Of a stretch of 64,000 bases of DNA, positions 1 to 12,997 are shown piece by piece. The notes below the pieces were generated by a model, which saw nothing but the letters and a program-made list of their open reading frames with translations, did not search any database and was not told where the DNA came from. The position numbers and the translations under genes are program-made. The stretch is from Sipunculus nudus (taxonomy: Eukaryota; Annelida; Sipuncula; Golfingiida; Sipunculidae), in the NCBI GenBank assembly GCA_026874595.1, contig CM049313.1, positions 27,154,008-27,218,007 on the forward strand, read 5' to 3'. How positions within the stretch are numbered: the stretch's first letter is position 1; each line of letters starts with the position of its first letter.

Positions 1-1074
1 CAAGTTTATTTGAATGGTTTAAGTTTGGTGATTTTTGGCCGAGTTACAGGAAGTTGAACTTAGTCATCTGTCCAAAAAAGCATAGTAAAATTACAATCTC
101 AGAAATGGCTGGAGCTATCATCACCAAATTTTTTGCCAATGTTGGTCACATGAGTCATATCTGAAATTGAGGTATGGTGGCGCAATCTGCATCGGCATTT
201 TTTGTACGGGGGTCATCAGTGCCCTTATCATACTGACGGCTACAAAAAACTTCTTCTCTGAAACCATATGGCCAAATTGTTTAATATCGCACAGAAATGA
301 TCCTAGGGTAGTGCTTTCTGAAGTTTGTTCTAATGGTCTCAGTTCAGTGACTTTTGGCTGAGTTATGGGAAGCTGAATTTAGTCATATGCCATAACATCC
401 CATTTTAGCTCAGTGGCTACAAAGATCTTTTTCTCAAAAACCACTGGGCCAAATTCTTAAATCTCACACATTAATTATCCTTAGATGTTGATAATTCAAA
501 ATTGTTCAAATGGTTTTGGTTTAGTGATTTTTGGCTGAGTTATGAGAAGCTTAATTTGACCATTTTGCTGTATTTTCCCATTTGAGTTATAAACCTGTAA
601 AAAGGTTTTTTGACTAAGGCTACTGAGGCAAATTTGTTTAATATATTACAAGAATAATCCCCTGAATAATTCTTTTAATAATTGTCTTTTATGGTTCCAA
701 AGAATGAATTTTGGCTGAATTATAAAGATTCAATTGAGTCATTTTACCATATATGCAAGCTGTGTGAAGCAGATACATCTAGCCTGGCACCTGTTTATCA
801 GCATCCATTACATCATGCCTCTAGACATTTAGATTTCAGGTTATGTATGGTTAATATAGCCAGAATGTTTTTTAAAAGCTTTTAAAAAATGTAGATTTAT
901 GATTTTAGATATTCCTCATGCCAGGCAATGTTTACAATCACAGGTATATACAAATATTATAACACAGGATTATAAATAATAGGTATCCATACTCAACTTA
1001 ATTCAAGATTTTGCCATCAGTGAGATGTATCTGTATTATAATTTTGCATTCAATATGCACCTGGAGTAATTTTT
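1..1074 (+). repeat. Family A repeat, internal part (partial copy)
   Basis: This stretch matches the interior of family A repeats at 28.5-29.5 kb, 32.5-33.4 kb, 34.5-35.5 kb and 51.1-53.1 kb. Shared phrases include the tract around GCTGGAGCTATCATCACC, the GGTGGCGCC-type block near 176-190, and the segment ending in a TTTAGATTTCAGG motif near 828-840. It runs directly into a new family A 5' end at about 1075, like the head-to-tail arrangement at 32-36 kb. The ORFs here are short, unconserved and frame-broken. I infer a non-coding transposable-element body. Confidence 0.75.
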
Positions 1075-2340
1075 AACAAACCTGTGAGCTAATGTGATGG
1101 TGTGGCAGCGTTCGCCATCTGTACTTTGACCCGTACTATTTCAAAAACGACTGAAGCTAGCATCATGAAATTTAATGCAAAAAATTAGCCATCTGAAAAA
1201 GTCTGCATTTTCTTGGATTTTATAGAGAAAAGGGTAAAAAACCTTTTAAAATCTTCTCCTCCAAAACGGTTAAGCCAAATTGTGCGATATTTCACAAAAA
1301 TAATCTTTTATACCATCTCTCACTGCCAAAAATCACTTTCTTATAATAAAAAAAAAAACTTGATATAAGTAAAATATCCTTGGGAGTGAGGCAAGAAATA
1401 TTTCCTTATATATGATCTAGAAAATTTTACTTAAAAAACTAAAAATATTTTCTTGCTAGGAACTAGGAAACAAACAAGAAAATTGGACTTAAATAAGAAA
1501 ATTGGACTTAAAACAAGGAATAGTTTCATGAAAATATTTTCTTGTTTTAAGTCATTTGGGAGTGGGGTAGGAAAATTTATCTAGTATTCCAAATGTTTAA
1601 GGCATATTTACTTACTCAATCAAGGAAAATATCCTTAAGCAAGAAAGGGATCCTAAAACCAACCTTAAAGCAATATGCATGCATTGTAGCAATGCAAATG
1701 CATGCAGTGAACTAAAAATCAAAGCATATTATATATTTTATAAATGCATATATGATATCAGATATCCCATATTTGGATCCTACAATGAGTAATACTATAA
1801 AGTAATTACATGAAATTACTGTCAATCTGTCATGCTTAAAAAAAGTTTCAAGTAATCTATAAAATTTATTTACATTACTCATCATGAAATAAGTACCTGT
1901 GACAAATACAATACACAAAACTTTAATTCTCAAGTCAGCTATATGTTGTATTAAAGGAAATGACTAGCAATATGTACATGAATAAATATTAATTTTTGCA
2001 TAGTGTATATCCCTGCTGATTTCTCAGGTGGAATTTGCTATATAATCCTGAAAATTTATTTAATTCTACATATAGGATAGCTTCATTCTATACAAGACTG
2101 ATGGGGTTACCTACAAAAAAATTTTGCACTGTGTATATCCCTGATTATTTCTCAGAAGGGATTTGACATATCAGATAGAAAATGGGCATATTTATACATT
2201 TCAGATAGCTATATCATTAACAAGACGTGTGGTACCAGCTACAATTGACCTTGAAGGTTAAATCTAAAATAATATCAAAAGGAGATAAAGTCTGAGAGGA
2301 ACAGGTAGTATAGGTCATGGATGGTTGATATGATTGAAGG

Positions 2341-2356
2341 AGGGGGGGGGGGGGGA
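2341..2356. repeat. Poly-G tract
   Basis: An uninterrupted run of G's inside D1. The homologous position in D2 (19201-19216) also has a G-run, so it predates the copies. Exact length is likely unreliable in any assembly. Confidence 0.9.
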
Positions 2357-4619
2357 GGTGACATAAGAATAACTGTACACCTGTCACAGCAGGGGTGCTG
2401 GACCGTTGTGGCATCACTAATAAGGTTACCCAGGCAGGGCTGTTGTGACCAGAAGTGGGCAGCCTGGAGCATGCATGAAATGGCAAATGAATACAATAGA
2501 GCGCCTGAACAAATTCAATGACTAGCCTAGTTTTTTTGCTTTTATTTTCAAATTTCAGTATTTAACAGTTTATTAATTATGTGTACCTGCTATAAAAATT
2601 AAAATGAATGTTACTATAGGAAAAAAAGTGCCATGGTCAAAGTTCAGCAAAATTTAAGGTACTGATTTTATATTTATGCTAATAACTTGGAATATTTACA
2701 AAATTCAGTTCTAATTTCAGGTGTACAATTTAATCTTGATTAAATACAGATATATATCTGAAAAAATGTCTCTAGCTTCGAAAGTTATCATGCTAAGTGA
2801 GTAAATATCTTTACTGATTTATTTTCAAAGTACATTATGTTTGCACCTATAACTTTTATAAATTAAGTAAAACTGACACCTAATTTCTGGCATGAACATT
2901 GGAACTATAGAAGGGAATATTTTTGGTTAATATGAAGAAATACAGATGAGTGGTTTTGATATTATGCAGTCCTGAAGTGTGAAAATTGATTTTTAATGGA
3001 AAATTTAGGTTTTTCCTAAATTTCTCAAAGGGACAAAGTTGCAATGACCAAATTTTTTGTTTAGTCGTAGACCTTGGGGACATCTAACAGAATCCGGATT
3101 TAGGATTTGTAGGTCTATTGGTTTCAAAACAATGCCAGTCGACACAGATAGGCAGACGGACGATGGACAATTGACCATGACTATAGCTCAGATGACTTAA
3201 TATAATCAGCTGCATCCTTGTCTATCATTAATTTGCTTAAAATAATCCCTAAAACTAAAAGTATACAACAATTTTATTCAATTATTTTTTACTTTTATGA
3301 TTTAAATGAAAAATACCCAATGGTGACTGCATGGTGTCATTTGGAATACATTTTTGACCATCTGTACAAGATCCATACAACATCAGTAATTGCAAAGGTT
3401 GCTGTTACTCACTAACAATATATTCCTTTACCATTTATTTCCTTAAAATTGTTATTATAAAACAATTTTTTTTTTAATTACTGTTTATTATGTTTTTGGC
3501 CAAAACAACTACTAGAGGAGTGGGGTTTGACAGTTAGATCCAGGTGTGGCCACTCATGAGCTGGAGGACTGTAAAGTATGCCACCTTTCAAGCATGCATA
3601 ATAAGCCTAAAAGGTCAACATAGGGACATATAGAGGGGCTTCAGTATAGCCTAGGTGTGACTTGGTCTCATTAAAACTTTAATAAGAGCTACAGTTTTTA
3701 GTTAATTCCTTTAAAATTTCAAAATTTAGAAATTGAAATCCTTAAGTGTGCATGATATTAAAATTAAATCAACAGTGCTTACAGGAAAAAAAAGTGCCAT
3801 GGCCAAAATTTAAGGTACTGGTTTTATGTTAATGCTTATAACTTATAAAATCTGAAAATTTCAGACCAAATATTTGGATTATAATTAAATCTTGATTAAA
3901 TGCAAATTACCCTGAAAAAAAGTCTCTAGCTTCAGCAATTCTTATGTTAAGTAAGTAAATAAATACCCTGATTTTTTACAAAGTGGTTAACGTTCAGACC
4001 CATAACTTCAACAAATTCAGCAATACTGGCCTAATTTTTTGTATGTACAAAGGAAATGTATAGAAGGACATGCATAGTAAATATGAGCAAAAACAGATCA
4101 GTGGTTTTCATATTAGGTCATAAAACATTAAACCATAATTTGAAGGTTTACTTAATACCAGCACAAAACTGCTGATGCGCGTGAGCGATAATGGTGGTCT
4201 TTCAGGAGCCAATGTCACAAGTCGAATAAAAAAAGCATGAAATGCACGATGGCAGTTTAGAATAAGATATTTGTGGTTTCTTACGCTCATAAGTAAGCTG
4301 CTGCAAGTCATCCACTGCGTTTTCAATTTGGCTGAGTTCATATGCGAGCACCTCATTTCAACTCACAACACATGTTATGACAAAAAGTTTTAGGCGCCAT
4401 AAAGTGTCACACGTACCGTAAAGCCGTCATGCCGTAAGTGCAGTCATGTCGTAAAATACACAAAACTTATATATATATATATATATAAATTAATTCAAAA
4501 TTTGCATGTCCTGCGGTAACAATGACTGTAAATTTTCAGATATCGATTCTCTTTTATAATTAATAATCATCAGATATAAATGACATTTGTTTCACAATTA
4601 TTTCTGGGTTGTACTAATA

Positions 4620-4629
<10 letters not shown>

Positions 4630-4688
<59 letters not shown>
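4630..4688. repeat. (AT)n microsatellite
   Basis: About 30 AT dinucleotides in D1. D2 has an AT run at the homologous place (26195-26237), so the microsatellite was part of the element before duplication. Confidence 0.95.
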
Positions 4689-4696
<8 letters not shown>

Positions 4697-7600
4697 GCAG
4701 AATCGTGAATCAATTACACAGCAGGAAATTAAAAAAAAGTAGGCAAAGTTACCTTCTATAAATATGGTAAATATTTGTATGATTAATAAAATAATTGTAA
4801 GATTATGAAGATATAATATTTTTGTGTATAAATTTATTATTGCATGAAAATTTCTTTCTTATTTTTTTAAAGTTTTTTGTGTGTGTATACATATAACATA
4901 TGTCCCATTTTTACATTTTTTACTGGTATATCTAATATACTATTTTACAATATATACATGCAATTCTCACATATTTCATAATATGATGCTTCTAATATAT
5001 TAAGTTTATTAATTCAGGTCCAAAAAATGTTTAATAAAACTTGAAATAAATTTTAATTTTAAACAAATTTATTGCTGTGAATTCACTTGAGAGTTAATTT
5101 TGATTTCTGTGATAAACTTAAGCCTCCTTAAAGTAGGGTCATAACTTTAATAATTTAATATAATTAAAAGCGACCTTGATCTTGTATAAATCCATATATT
5201 GTGAAAATTATAAACACAGAGCATGAATTAAATTTTTCAAGAAGGGTGGTAGAGATGGTTAAATTGTTCTGAAAATCAGTATGAACAAACACCAGGATAA
5301 AGTAAATTCACTGATAAATTTGAAAACTGGTGCCCTTAACCATCACCCAAAGATAAAATCAGCTTAAATACAGGATTTTGTAAACATTACTATTTTTGAA
5401 GTACTTTCTGCTTTCAAAATTATCACACTTATAAACCTGAAGGTTTGAAAACTTGAACTTTACCTCAGTGACTTGGTGCCAAAATTAGAACAACTGCTGT
5501 ATCAATGAGTTTGCTGTTTTAATAATTACTCAGTATTTTTCACTTAGAAATTCTTTACAGCCCCTTTTATACACCCCTTTTATGTAACAGTTGTTATAAT
5601 TGTAGGACTTTAAACCTAACTGACAATGTTACAATATACAGAAAGTTAAAAATTGAATTTTGACTGATGTTTAATATGTGGTTACATTCATATAAGTAAG
5701 CTTTACTTGCACCTCACTCATTTCAAAGTTAAATTTCCTAAAATCAGGGTGTAAAGCCTACAACTGAAGTTAAATTAACTTATATCAAGTAAATTTTTCT
5801 AAACTGTAGGTATTTTTACTTGTTTACCAAAGAGATGGGCTTCATTCTTGTGATTTAAGGATTAATTTCTAGGTACTTCCTTGTTTTAAGTCAAATTTAC
5901 TTGTTTTAAGTGAAAAAAAAAACTAATATTTCCTTAGATAAGAAAATTATTTTTGGCAGTGCTCTCAAGTTTGTTTGAATGGTTCAAGTTTGGTAAATTT
6001 TGGCCGAGTTACAGGAAGTTGTACTTAGTCATCTGTCAAAAAAGCATAATAAAATGACAGTCTCATAAAACGGCTGGAGCTATCATCACCAAATTTTATG
6101 CCAGTGGTGGTCACATGAGTCATATATGAAATTCAGGTATTGGCGGTGCCACCTGCATTGACCTTTTTTTGTACGGGGGTCATTGGTCATCTGTACATTA
6201 ACCCATAATTTCTCAGGAATGGCAGGAGCTACCATCCCCAGATTTTATGCAATAATCTGTCACATATCAAATGTTGTTGGATTCAGCTTATTTTTTTGCT
6301 AACTGCGTTTACTTAGATTTTATAGAGAAAAAAATTAAAAACCTTTAAAAGTCTTCTTCTTGTAAACGGTCAAGCCAAATTGTTCAATATTTTGCATAAA
6401 TGATCCAAGAGGCAAGCCCTCTCAAGTTTGTTCAAATGGTTTGCATTTGATGAATTTTAGTGGAGTTACATGAATTTGAACAGTCATTTGGCCAAGTAAG
6501 CATACTGATATAGTAATCTCAGAAATGACAGAAGCTAGCATTACCAAAGTATTGTGCAAATGTTGGTCACATGACTCATATTTGAAATTGCAGATTTTGT
6601 GGTGCCACCTACATAGACTGGTTTTTTATGGGCAAAAACCTCATAATTTTAGCCTCTTTCAGCTTAAAATGTTTATGATGAAACTGTCAAGTTGAATCGT
6701 TCAATTTTTCAAGAGAATTATCCTAGGACATGGTTCTTTCAATCATATCAGATAAGCTTAAGTTGGTCTTATGGCCATTATTATGTCTAACTCAAACTGA
6801 GGACTGCAAAACTGTTCTTCTACAAATATTGTTTTAATTACAACTTCTGTAACATGGCACAAAAATTATTCTGAGGTGGCTTTTGTTCAAGTTTACTTGA
6901 ATGATTTTTGGCAGAATTATTGGACCTTTAACAATGAAAGAACTGCATCTTTTATTATTCTAGATATTTTGATAAAAAGTTTATGAATATGTTAGCTTGA
7001 AAAAAAAGCATTTTAAGTCCTTCAGTATGTGTAAACAGATTCACCAGCACTCCAAGATTGTGTCTGTATCTTTAAATAGGTTGAGAAACTGCCAACTGTT
7101 TCAGATTTGGCAACAGATCAAGAGTTCATTCAGTGCAGCCAGATTTAGGTCAAGAGTTCAATAAGTGCAGTCAAGCAGAAGGCATGTGATCACCTCATGG
7201 ATGACATGTGATCACCTCATGGGCAACATGTGAACACCTCATGGGCACCATGTGAACACCTCATGGGTGTCATGCCCCTCAGGGCAGGGCCTCAGCATGA
7301 GCTTATGCAATGGTGTGGCTACTATTTCAGACTTGGCAACAGGCTAAAGGTCAGTCTTGATCTATTTATAGCTTTGGCAGACTGCCAACTGTATCAGATT
7401 AGGCAACAGGTCAAGAGTTCACTCAGTGCAGCCAGGTATGGGTCAGGACTTCACTCAGTGCTGTAGCTGCATTCTATTTATAGTGTATAGCCCTCTGCAT
7501 CAGATTTTGGACCAAAGTTCAGCCTTGATCTATTTATAGCTTTGGCAGACTGCCAACTGTGTCAGATTATGCAACAGGTCAAGAGTTCACTCAGTCTAGC

Positions 7601-8248
7601 CAGGTGCAGGTCATGAGTTCACTCAGTGCAGTAGCCTGAGCTAGCAAATTTGTCACAGTTCACTCAGGGCAACTGCCTTTCTCACCTAAGCCTGGTCAGC
7701 CCCATGCATCAGACTCAAGGTAATTTTGATGTTTTGGCCTGATATTTTGACCTGTCTATGTGTCTTTGATGGCTTTCTCATTCACAAGACAGGTGTCGCC
7801 ACCTACAATGACTTTTGCACAGTGTATGTGCCTGCTTATTTCTACGGAGGAATTTGATATATCAGCCTGAAATTGCACATATATATATATACATATCAAA
7901 TAGCTTTGTTGTATACAAGACTGGTGGTGCCACTTACAATAATTTTTGCACAGTGTGTGTCCCAGCTTATTTTCAGGAGGGATTGATATATCAGTCTGAA
8001 ATTGGGCATTTGTATATATCTCTGATAGCTTTGTTGTATACAAGACTGGTGGTGCCAGCTACAATCATTTTTGTGTTGTGTACACCCATGCCAGAATTTC
8101 AGCAGTGTTGTTTGTGTAATTGTTTCTTATTCAAAATGTTTAGTACTTGCATTGTTCATATACAGGAGAAGTAATGGTCCAGCATTGAAGCATTATACCT
8201 GGTGTATTTCCAGGTGCACAGGTTCGCATTAGGCCTGTGGGCCTTGTT

Positions 8249-8558
8249 TATTAAAAACATATTTTTCACACTTCAGGACTGCCTAATATCAAAACCACTC
8301 ATCTGGTTTTCTTCATATTTACCATAAATATTCCTCTATATAGTTCTTATGTACATGCCAGAAATTAAGTCAGTATTATTTAATTTAAGAAAAGTTATGG
8401 GCCCAAACATAATGGACTTTGTAAAAAAAATTAGGAAAGATATTTGATCGCTTAACACAAAACATGTTAAGGCTAAGGACTTTTTTCCAGTAATATAACT
8501 TTAATTAATCAAAATTAAATTGTATACCCAAAATTAGATCAAAATCTTTTAAATCTTT
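8249..8558 (+). repeat. Family B interior fragment
   Basis: Nearly identical in order and content to 13172-13490, which follows a family B 3' end. Both begin TTATTAAAAAC, continue through ACACTTCAGGACTGCCTAAT and end near AAATCTTTTAAA. The pair forms direct repeats about 4.9 kb apart around the B copy at 8788-13171. No coding content was recognised. Confidence 0.65.
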
Positions 8559-8787
8559 AGCTCAGCTGACTATAAGTCATCTGAGCTATAGTTGTGGTCC
8601 ATTGTCCATCGTCCGTCTAGCTGTCCATCTTGCCGTCCGTCCATAGATGTGGCACGTTTTAAACCGTAAGACCTAGGAATCCAAAATTGGGCATAATGTT
8701 AGATGTCCCCAAGATCTCCTACCAAGCCGAAACTGGGTCTTTGCAACTTCGTTCCTTTGAGAAATTAAGGAAAAACCTCAATTTTTT
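8559..8787 (+). repeat. Family B 5' end fragment
   Basis: It starts with the family B signature TTTAGCTCAGCTGACTATAA, then GTCATCTGAGCTATAG and a GTCC-rich microsatellite (TTGTCCATCGTCCGTC). It is cut off at 8787, where a second, full family B 5' end begins. Confidence 0.65.
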
Positions 8788-8839
8788 AGCTCAGCTGACT
8801 GAAAGTCATCTGAGCTATAGCGATCACTCTTTGTCCGTC

Positions 8840-11674
8840 GTCCATCTGTCCGTCCGTTAACCAGGCACAAATCATAACCGCTGAACCTAGAACCTTGTAA
8901 CTTGGGATTCTGAGAGGTCCATGAAAAATCTCCTTGGAAACCAGAAATTAGGTCTCTGTTACCCATATCCTTCGAGCTATGGGGCCCCAAAGTACCCCCC
9001 CAGAAAAGTCAAAAATTTCATACAAAAACTTCAATATCTCATTAACTACTTGACTGATGGTCATGATTTTTTGGCATACATATTGATCATGAGATGTTCC
9101 ATCACTTCCTGCTGACTGGTGGCGCCACCTGTATTTTTCGATTTTTTACAATTTTTTTTCTCTATTTTTGAGACCTTTAAAAATGTGAACATCTGTTAAC
9201 AAGGCACAAATCGTGAAGCCTAGACCTAGAATCTTAATTCTTGATACACTGAGAGGTCCATGAAAAATCTCCTTGGCAACCAGAAATTAGGTCTCTGTTA
9301 CCCATATCCTTCGAGCTATGGGGCCCCAAAGTACCCTCCAGAATAGTAAAAAATTTCATACAAAAACTTCAATATCTCAATAACTACAACACTGATGGTC
9401 ATGATTTTTGGCATACATATTGATCATGAGATGTTCCATAAGTTCCTGAAGACTGGTGGCGCCACCTGTATTTTTCGATTTTTTTACAATTTTTTCCTCT
9501 ATTTTTGAGACGTTTAAAGATGCTGTCATCTGTTAACGTGGCACAAATCGTAACCGCTGGACCTAGAATCTTCATTCTCGACACACTGAGAAACCTATTA
9601 AAAGTCTCCGTGGAAACCATAAATTAGATCTCTGTTACCCATATCCTTCGAGCTATGGGGCCCCAAAGTACCCCCCAGAAAAGTCAAAAATTTCATACAA
9701 AAACTTCAATATCTCATTAACTACTTGACTGATGGTCATGATTTTTGGCATACATATTGATCATGAGATGTTCCATCACTTCCTGCAGACTGGTGGCGCC
9801 AACTGAATTTTTCGATTTTTTACGAATTTAAAAATGTGAACAGCTGTTAACAGGGCACAAATCATAAAGACTGAACCTAGAATCTTCATTCTTGACACAC
9901 TGAGAGGTCCATAAAAAGTCTGCATGAAAACCTGAAATAAGGTCTCTGTTACCCATATCCTTTGAGCTGTGGGGGGCTCCCAATAACCCCCCAGAATAAT
10001 GGAAAATTTGATAAAAACAAACTGCAACATCTCAATAACTACAACACTGATGGTCATGATTTTTGGCATACATATTGATCAAGAGGTGTTTCATCAGTAC
10101 CTGCAGACTGGTGGTGCCACCTGTATTTTTTCAAATTTTCACAATTTTTTTTTCTCTATTTTCGAGACCTTTCAGGATGTAGTTATCTGTCAACAGGGTA
10201 CAAATTGTAAGGACTGGACCTAGAATCTTCATTGTTGACACACAGGGAGACCCATGATAAGTCTCCATGGACACCTGAAATTAGGTCTCTGTTACCCATA
10301 TCCTTTGAGCTGTGGGGGGCTCGCAATAATCCCCCAGAATAATGGAAAATTTGATAAAAACAAACTGCAACATCTCAATAACTACAACACTGATGGTCAT
10401 GATTTTTGGCATACATATTGATCAAGAGGTGTTTCATCAGTACCTGCAGACTGGTGGTGCCACCTGTATTTTTTCAAATTTTCACAATTTTTTTTTCTCT
10501 ATTTTCGAGACCTTTCAGGATGTAGTTATCTGTCAACAGGGTACAAATCGTAAGGACTGGACCTAGAATCTTCATTGTTGACACACAGGGAGACCCATGA
10601 TAAGTCTCCATGGACACCTGAAATTAGGTCTCTGTTACCCATATCCTTTGAGCTGTGGGGGGCTCCCAATAACCCCCAAGAATAATGGAAAATTTGATAA
10701 AAACAAACTGCAACATCTCAATAACTACAACACTGATGGTCATGATTTTTGGCATACATATTGAAATTAGGTCTCTGTTACCCATATCCTTTGAGCTATG
10801 GCACTCCAAAGTACAGCTCAGAATAATGGAAAATTTGATACAAAAGCTGAAGTATCTGAACAACTAATGCAGAGATCACCATAATTGTTTTCATGGATAT
10901 TGATCATGGAGTGTTTCATCAGTTTCTGCAGACTGGTGGCACCACCTGTATTTGTTCGGGTTTTTTACGAATTTTTTCTCTATTTTTGAGACCTTTAAAG
11001 TTATGAACATCTGTTAACAGGGCACAAATCATTCAAACTGGACCTAGAATCTTCCTTCTTGACACACAGGGAGACCCATGAAAAGTCTCCATGGAAACCT
11101 GAAATTAGGTCTCTGTTACCCATATTCTTTAAGCTGTATGGCTCCAAATTACCCCCCAGAATAATGGAAAATTTGATACAAAAACTGCAGTATCTCAATA
11201 ACTACAACACTGATGGTCATGATTTTCGGCATACATATTGATCATGACCTGTTCCATCAGTTTCTGCAGACTGGGTGCGCCACCTCTATTTTTTTCAAAT
11301 TTTTACCATTTTTTTTCCGTTTTTTGATACCTTTAAAGATGTGGTTATCTGTCAACAGGGTACAAATCGCAACAACTGGACCTAGAATCTTCATTCTTGT
11401 CATGCAAGAAGGCCCATGAAAAGTGCCTGTGGAAACTTGGGATTCTGAGAGGTCCATGAAAAATCTCCTTGGAAACCAGAAATTAGGTCTCTGTTACCCA
11501 TATCCTTCAAGCTATAGGACTCCGAAGTATCCCTCAGAATAATGGACAATTTGATACAAAAGCTGAAGTATCTGAACAACTAATGGGGAGATCACCATGA
11601 TTCTTTGCATGGATATTGATGTTTGTAAGTGTTTTTATTAGTTTCTGCAGACTGGTGGAGCCACCTGTATTTTT
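8840..11674 (+). repeat. ~340-bp tandem array inside family B (nine units)
   Basis: The anchor GGTCTCTGTTACCC (once GATCTCTG) occurs at about 8951, 9290, 9628, 9941, 10284, 10627, 10770, 11109 and 11487. Spacing is mostly 338-343 bp, with a short unit of about 143 bp and a longer one of 378 bp. Each unit includes TTAACAGGGCACAAATCGTA, a CCCCCCAGAATA-like stretch and a GGTGGCGCCACCTGTATTTT-like palindromic block. The units at 9999-10341 and 10342-10684 are almost identical, indicating recent duplication or gene conversion. Confidence 0.85.
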
Positions 11675-12997
11675 GTACCCGCCAAAACGAAGTTTTGTGG
11701 ATACTATGTTTTTGACCGGGTTCCTCCGCCGTTGCCGCGTTCGTTTCCAGAGAGCTCCTCTGGGACTTGATTTTATCAGCTTTCCAAGCTCATATCTCGG
11801 GAACCGTTTGACTGATCAGGAAATAAAATTTATACTAATGTAGCCCTTGGATAGCTCTATAACATACACAAAAAATGGTGGCGCCACCTGTAACCATGTT
11901 TGCAGTGTCCATCTGTTCATCTGCCTTTGGTTAAAATCACTCATATCTCTGCAGTGAATTGACTAATTCACCTGAAATTTGGTGTGTATACATCCTGGAT
12001 AGCTTTCTTGATTTTATGACAGGTGGCGCCACCTACATTCTCATTCACGCTGATGACATCCAAGCTCATATTTCGGGAACCGTTTGACCGATCGGGCCAA
12101 AATTTTGCATGTATATAGATCTAACATAGCTCTTTATCATACGCTAAACTGGTGGCGCCACCTGCAACCATTTTTGCACAGCGTCTGTCTGTTTGTATGC
12201 CATGCAATAATGTCACTCATATCTCGGCAGTGGTTTGACATATCTGCCTAAAATTTTGCAGTCTTATACATCCTGGATAGCTTTCTTGATTTTATGACAG
12301 GTGGCGCCACCTTTTTCATCTAGTTTATGCTGCAGACATCCAAGCTCATATCTTGGGAACCGTTTGAACGATTGGGCCAAAATTTTGCATGTGTATAGAT
12401 CTCACATAGGTCTTTATCATACACAAAACTGGAGGGGCCACCTGCAACCATTTTTGCACATTTTGCACAGCGTCTGTCTGTTGGTCTGCCGTGGCCTAAA
12501 ATCACTCATTTCTCTGTAGTGGTTTGACATAACTGCCTAAAATTTTGCAGGTTTATACATCCTGGATAGCTTCCTTGATTTTATGACAGGTGGCGCCACC
12601 TACATTCTAGTTAACGCTGCACACATCCAAACTAATATCTCAGGAACCATTTGACCGATTGGGCCAAAATTGTGCTTGTGTTTAGATCTCACATAGGTCT
12701 TTATCATACACAAAACTGCAACCATTTTTGCACAGCGTCTGTCTGTTTGTCTGCCGTGGGCTAAAATCACTCATATCCATGTAGTGGTTTGACTTTTCTG
12801 CCTAAAATTTTGCATATGTATACAACTTGGACAGCTTTCTGGATTTGTGATAGGTTGCACAACCTACATACACATTTAGGCTGCAAACATCCATGCTAAT
12901 ATGCAACATACCTCACTCTGTTTCCCCTTGCCACTCAATCCATGCCTCACTTCACTCTGATTTTGGCAGATACACTTGTCGGCTACCCGTATTCTAG
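11675..12997 (+). mobile_element. Family C Helentron-like element, nested in family B
   Basis: It begins GTACCCGCCAAAACGAAGTT, folding back on TTTTGTGGATAC. It ends with ACTCTGATTTTGGCAGATAC (an inverted copy of the 5' end), a degenerate hairpin (TTGTCGGCTAC), CCCGTATTCTAG and then T's. It splits a family B array unit: the text before (CCACCTGTATTTTT) and after (TTTAAAGTTTACACATTTTT) rejoin as a normal unit across a T-run. The interior is a tandem array of dimeric ~150-bp units, each half carrying GGTGGCGCCACC. No protein was recognised. Confidence 0.65.

Larger units (their letters stand above)
1321..5961. mobile_element. D1: 4.6-kb CACTG-ended TIR DNA transposon, non-autonomous
   Basis: It opens with CACTGCCAAAAATCACTTTC and closes with the inverted ATTATTTTTGGCAGTG. 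It is flanked by the 4-bp repeat CTCT (1317-1320 and 5962-5965). The uninterrupted family A copies at about 33590 and 47165 read straight through this site, so they act as related empty sites. CACTG ends with a 4-bp duplication fit the Chapaev branch of the CMC superfamily. No transposase is recognisable. It carries an old minus-strand family B 5' end near 2880-3200, a G-run at 2341 and an AT microsatellite at 4630. A second copy lies at 17950-27474. Confidence 0.75.
1075..8248 (+). mobile_element. Family A Helentron-like element, interrupted by D1
   Basis: It begins with a degenerate family A 5' end (TTTTTAACAAACCTGTGAGC) and ends at 8216-8248 with CACAGGTTCGCATTAGG followed by the hairpin AGGCCTGTGGGCCT and CTTGTT. 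The 5' ACCTGTG and 3' CACAGGT are inverted copies. D1 occupies 1321-5961, so the element proper is about 2.5 kb. At 7090-7680 it holds short tandem motifs (GTCAAGAGTTCACTCAGTGC, and CATGTGATCACCTCATGG-type repeats near 7190-7275). No protein domain was seen. Helentron affinity is inferred from the end structure only. Confidence 0.6.

Noticed and set aside
2341-2356. G-quadruplex regulatory element from G-runs (also at 19201 and 62390)
   Set aside because: These are simple homopolymers inside repeats, with lengths likely affected by sequencing; no regulatory context was seen.
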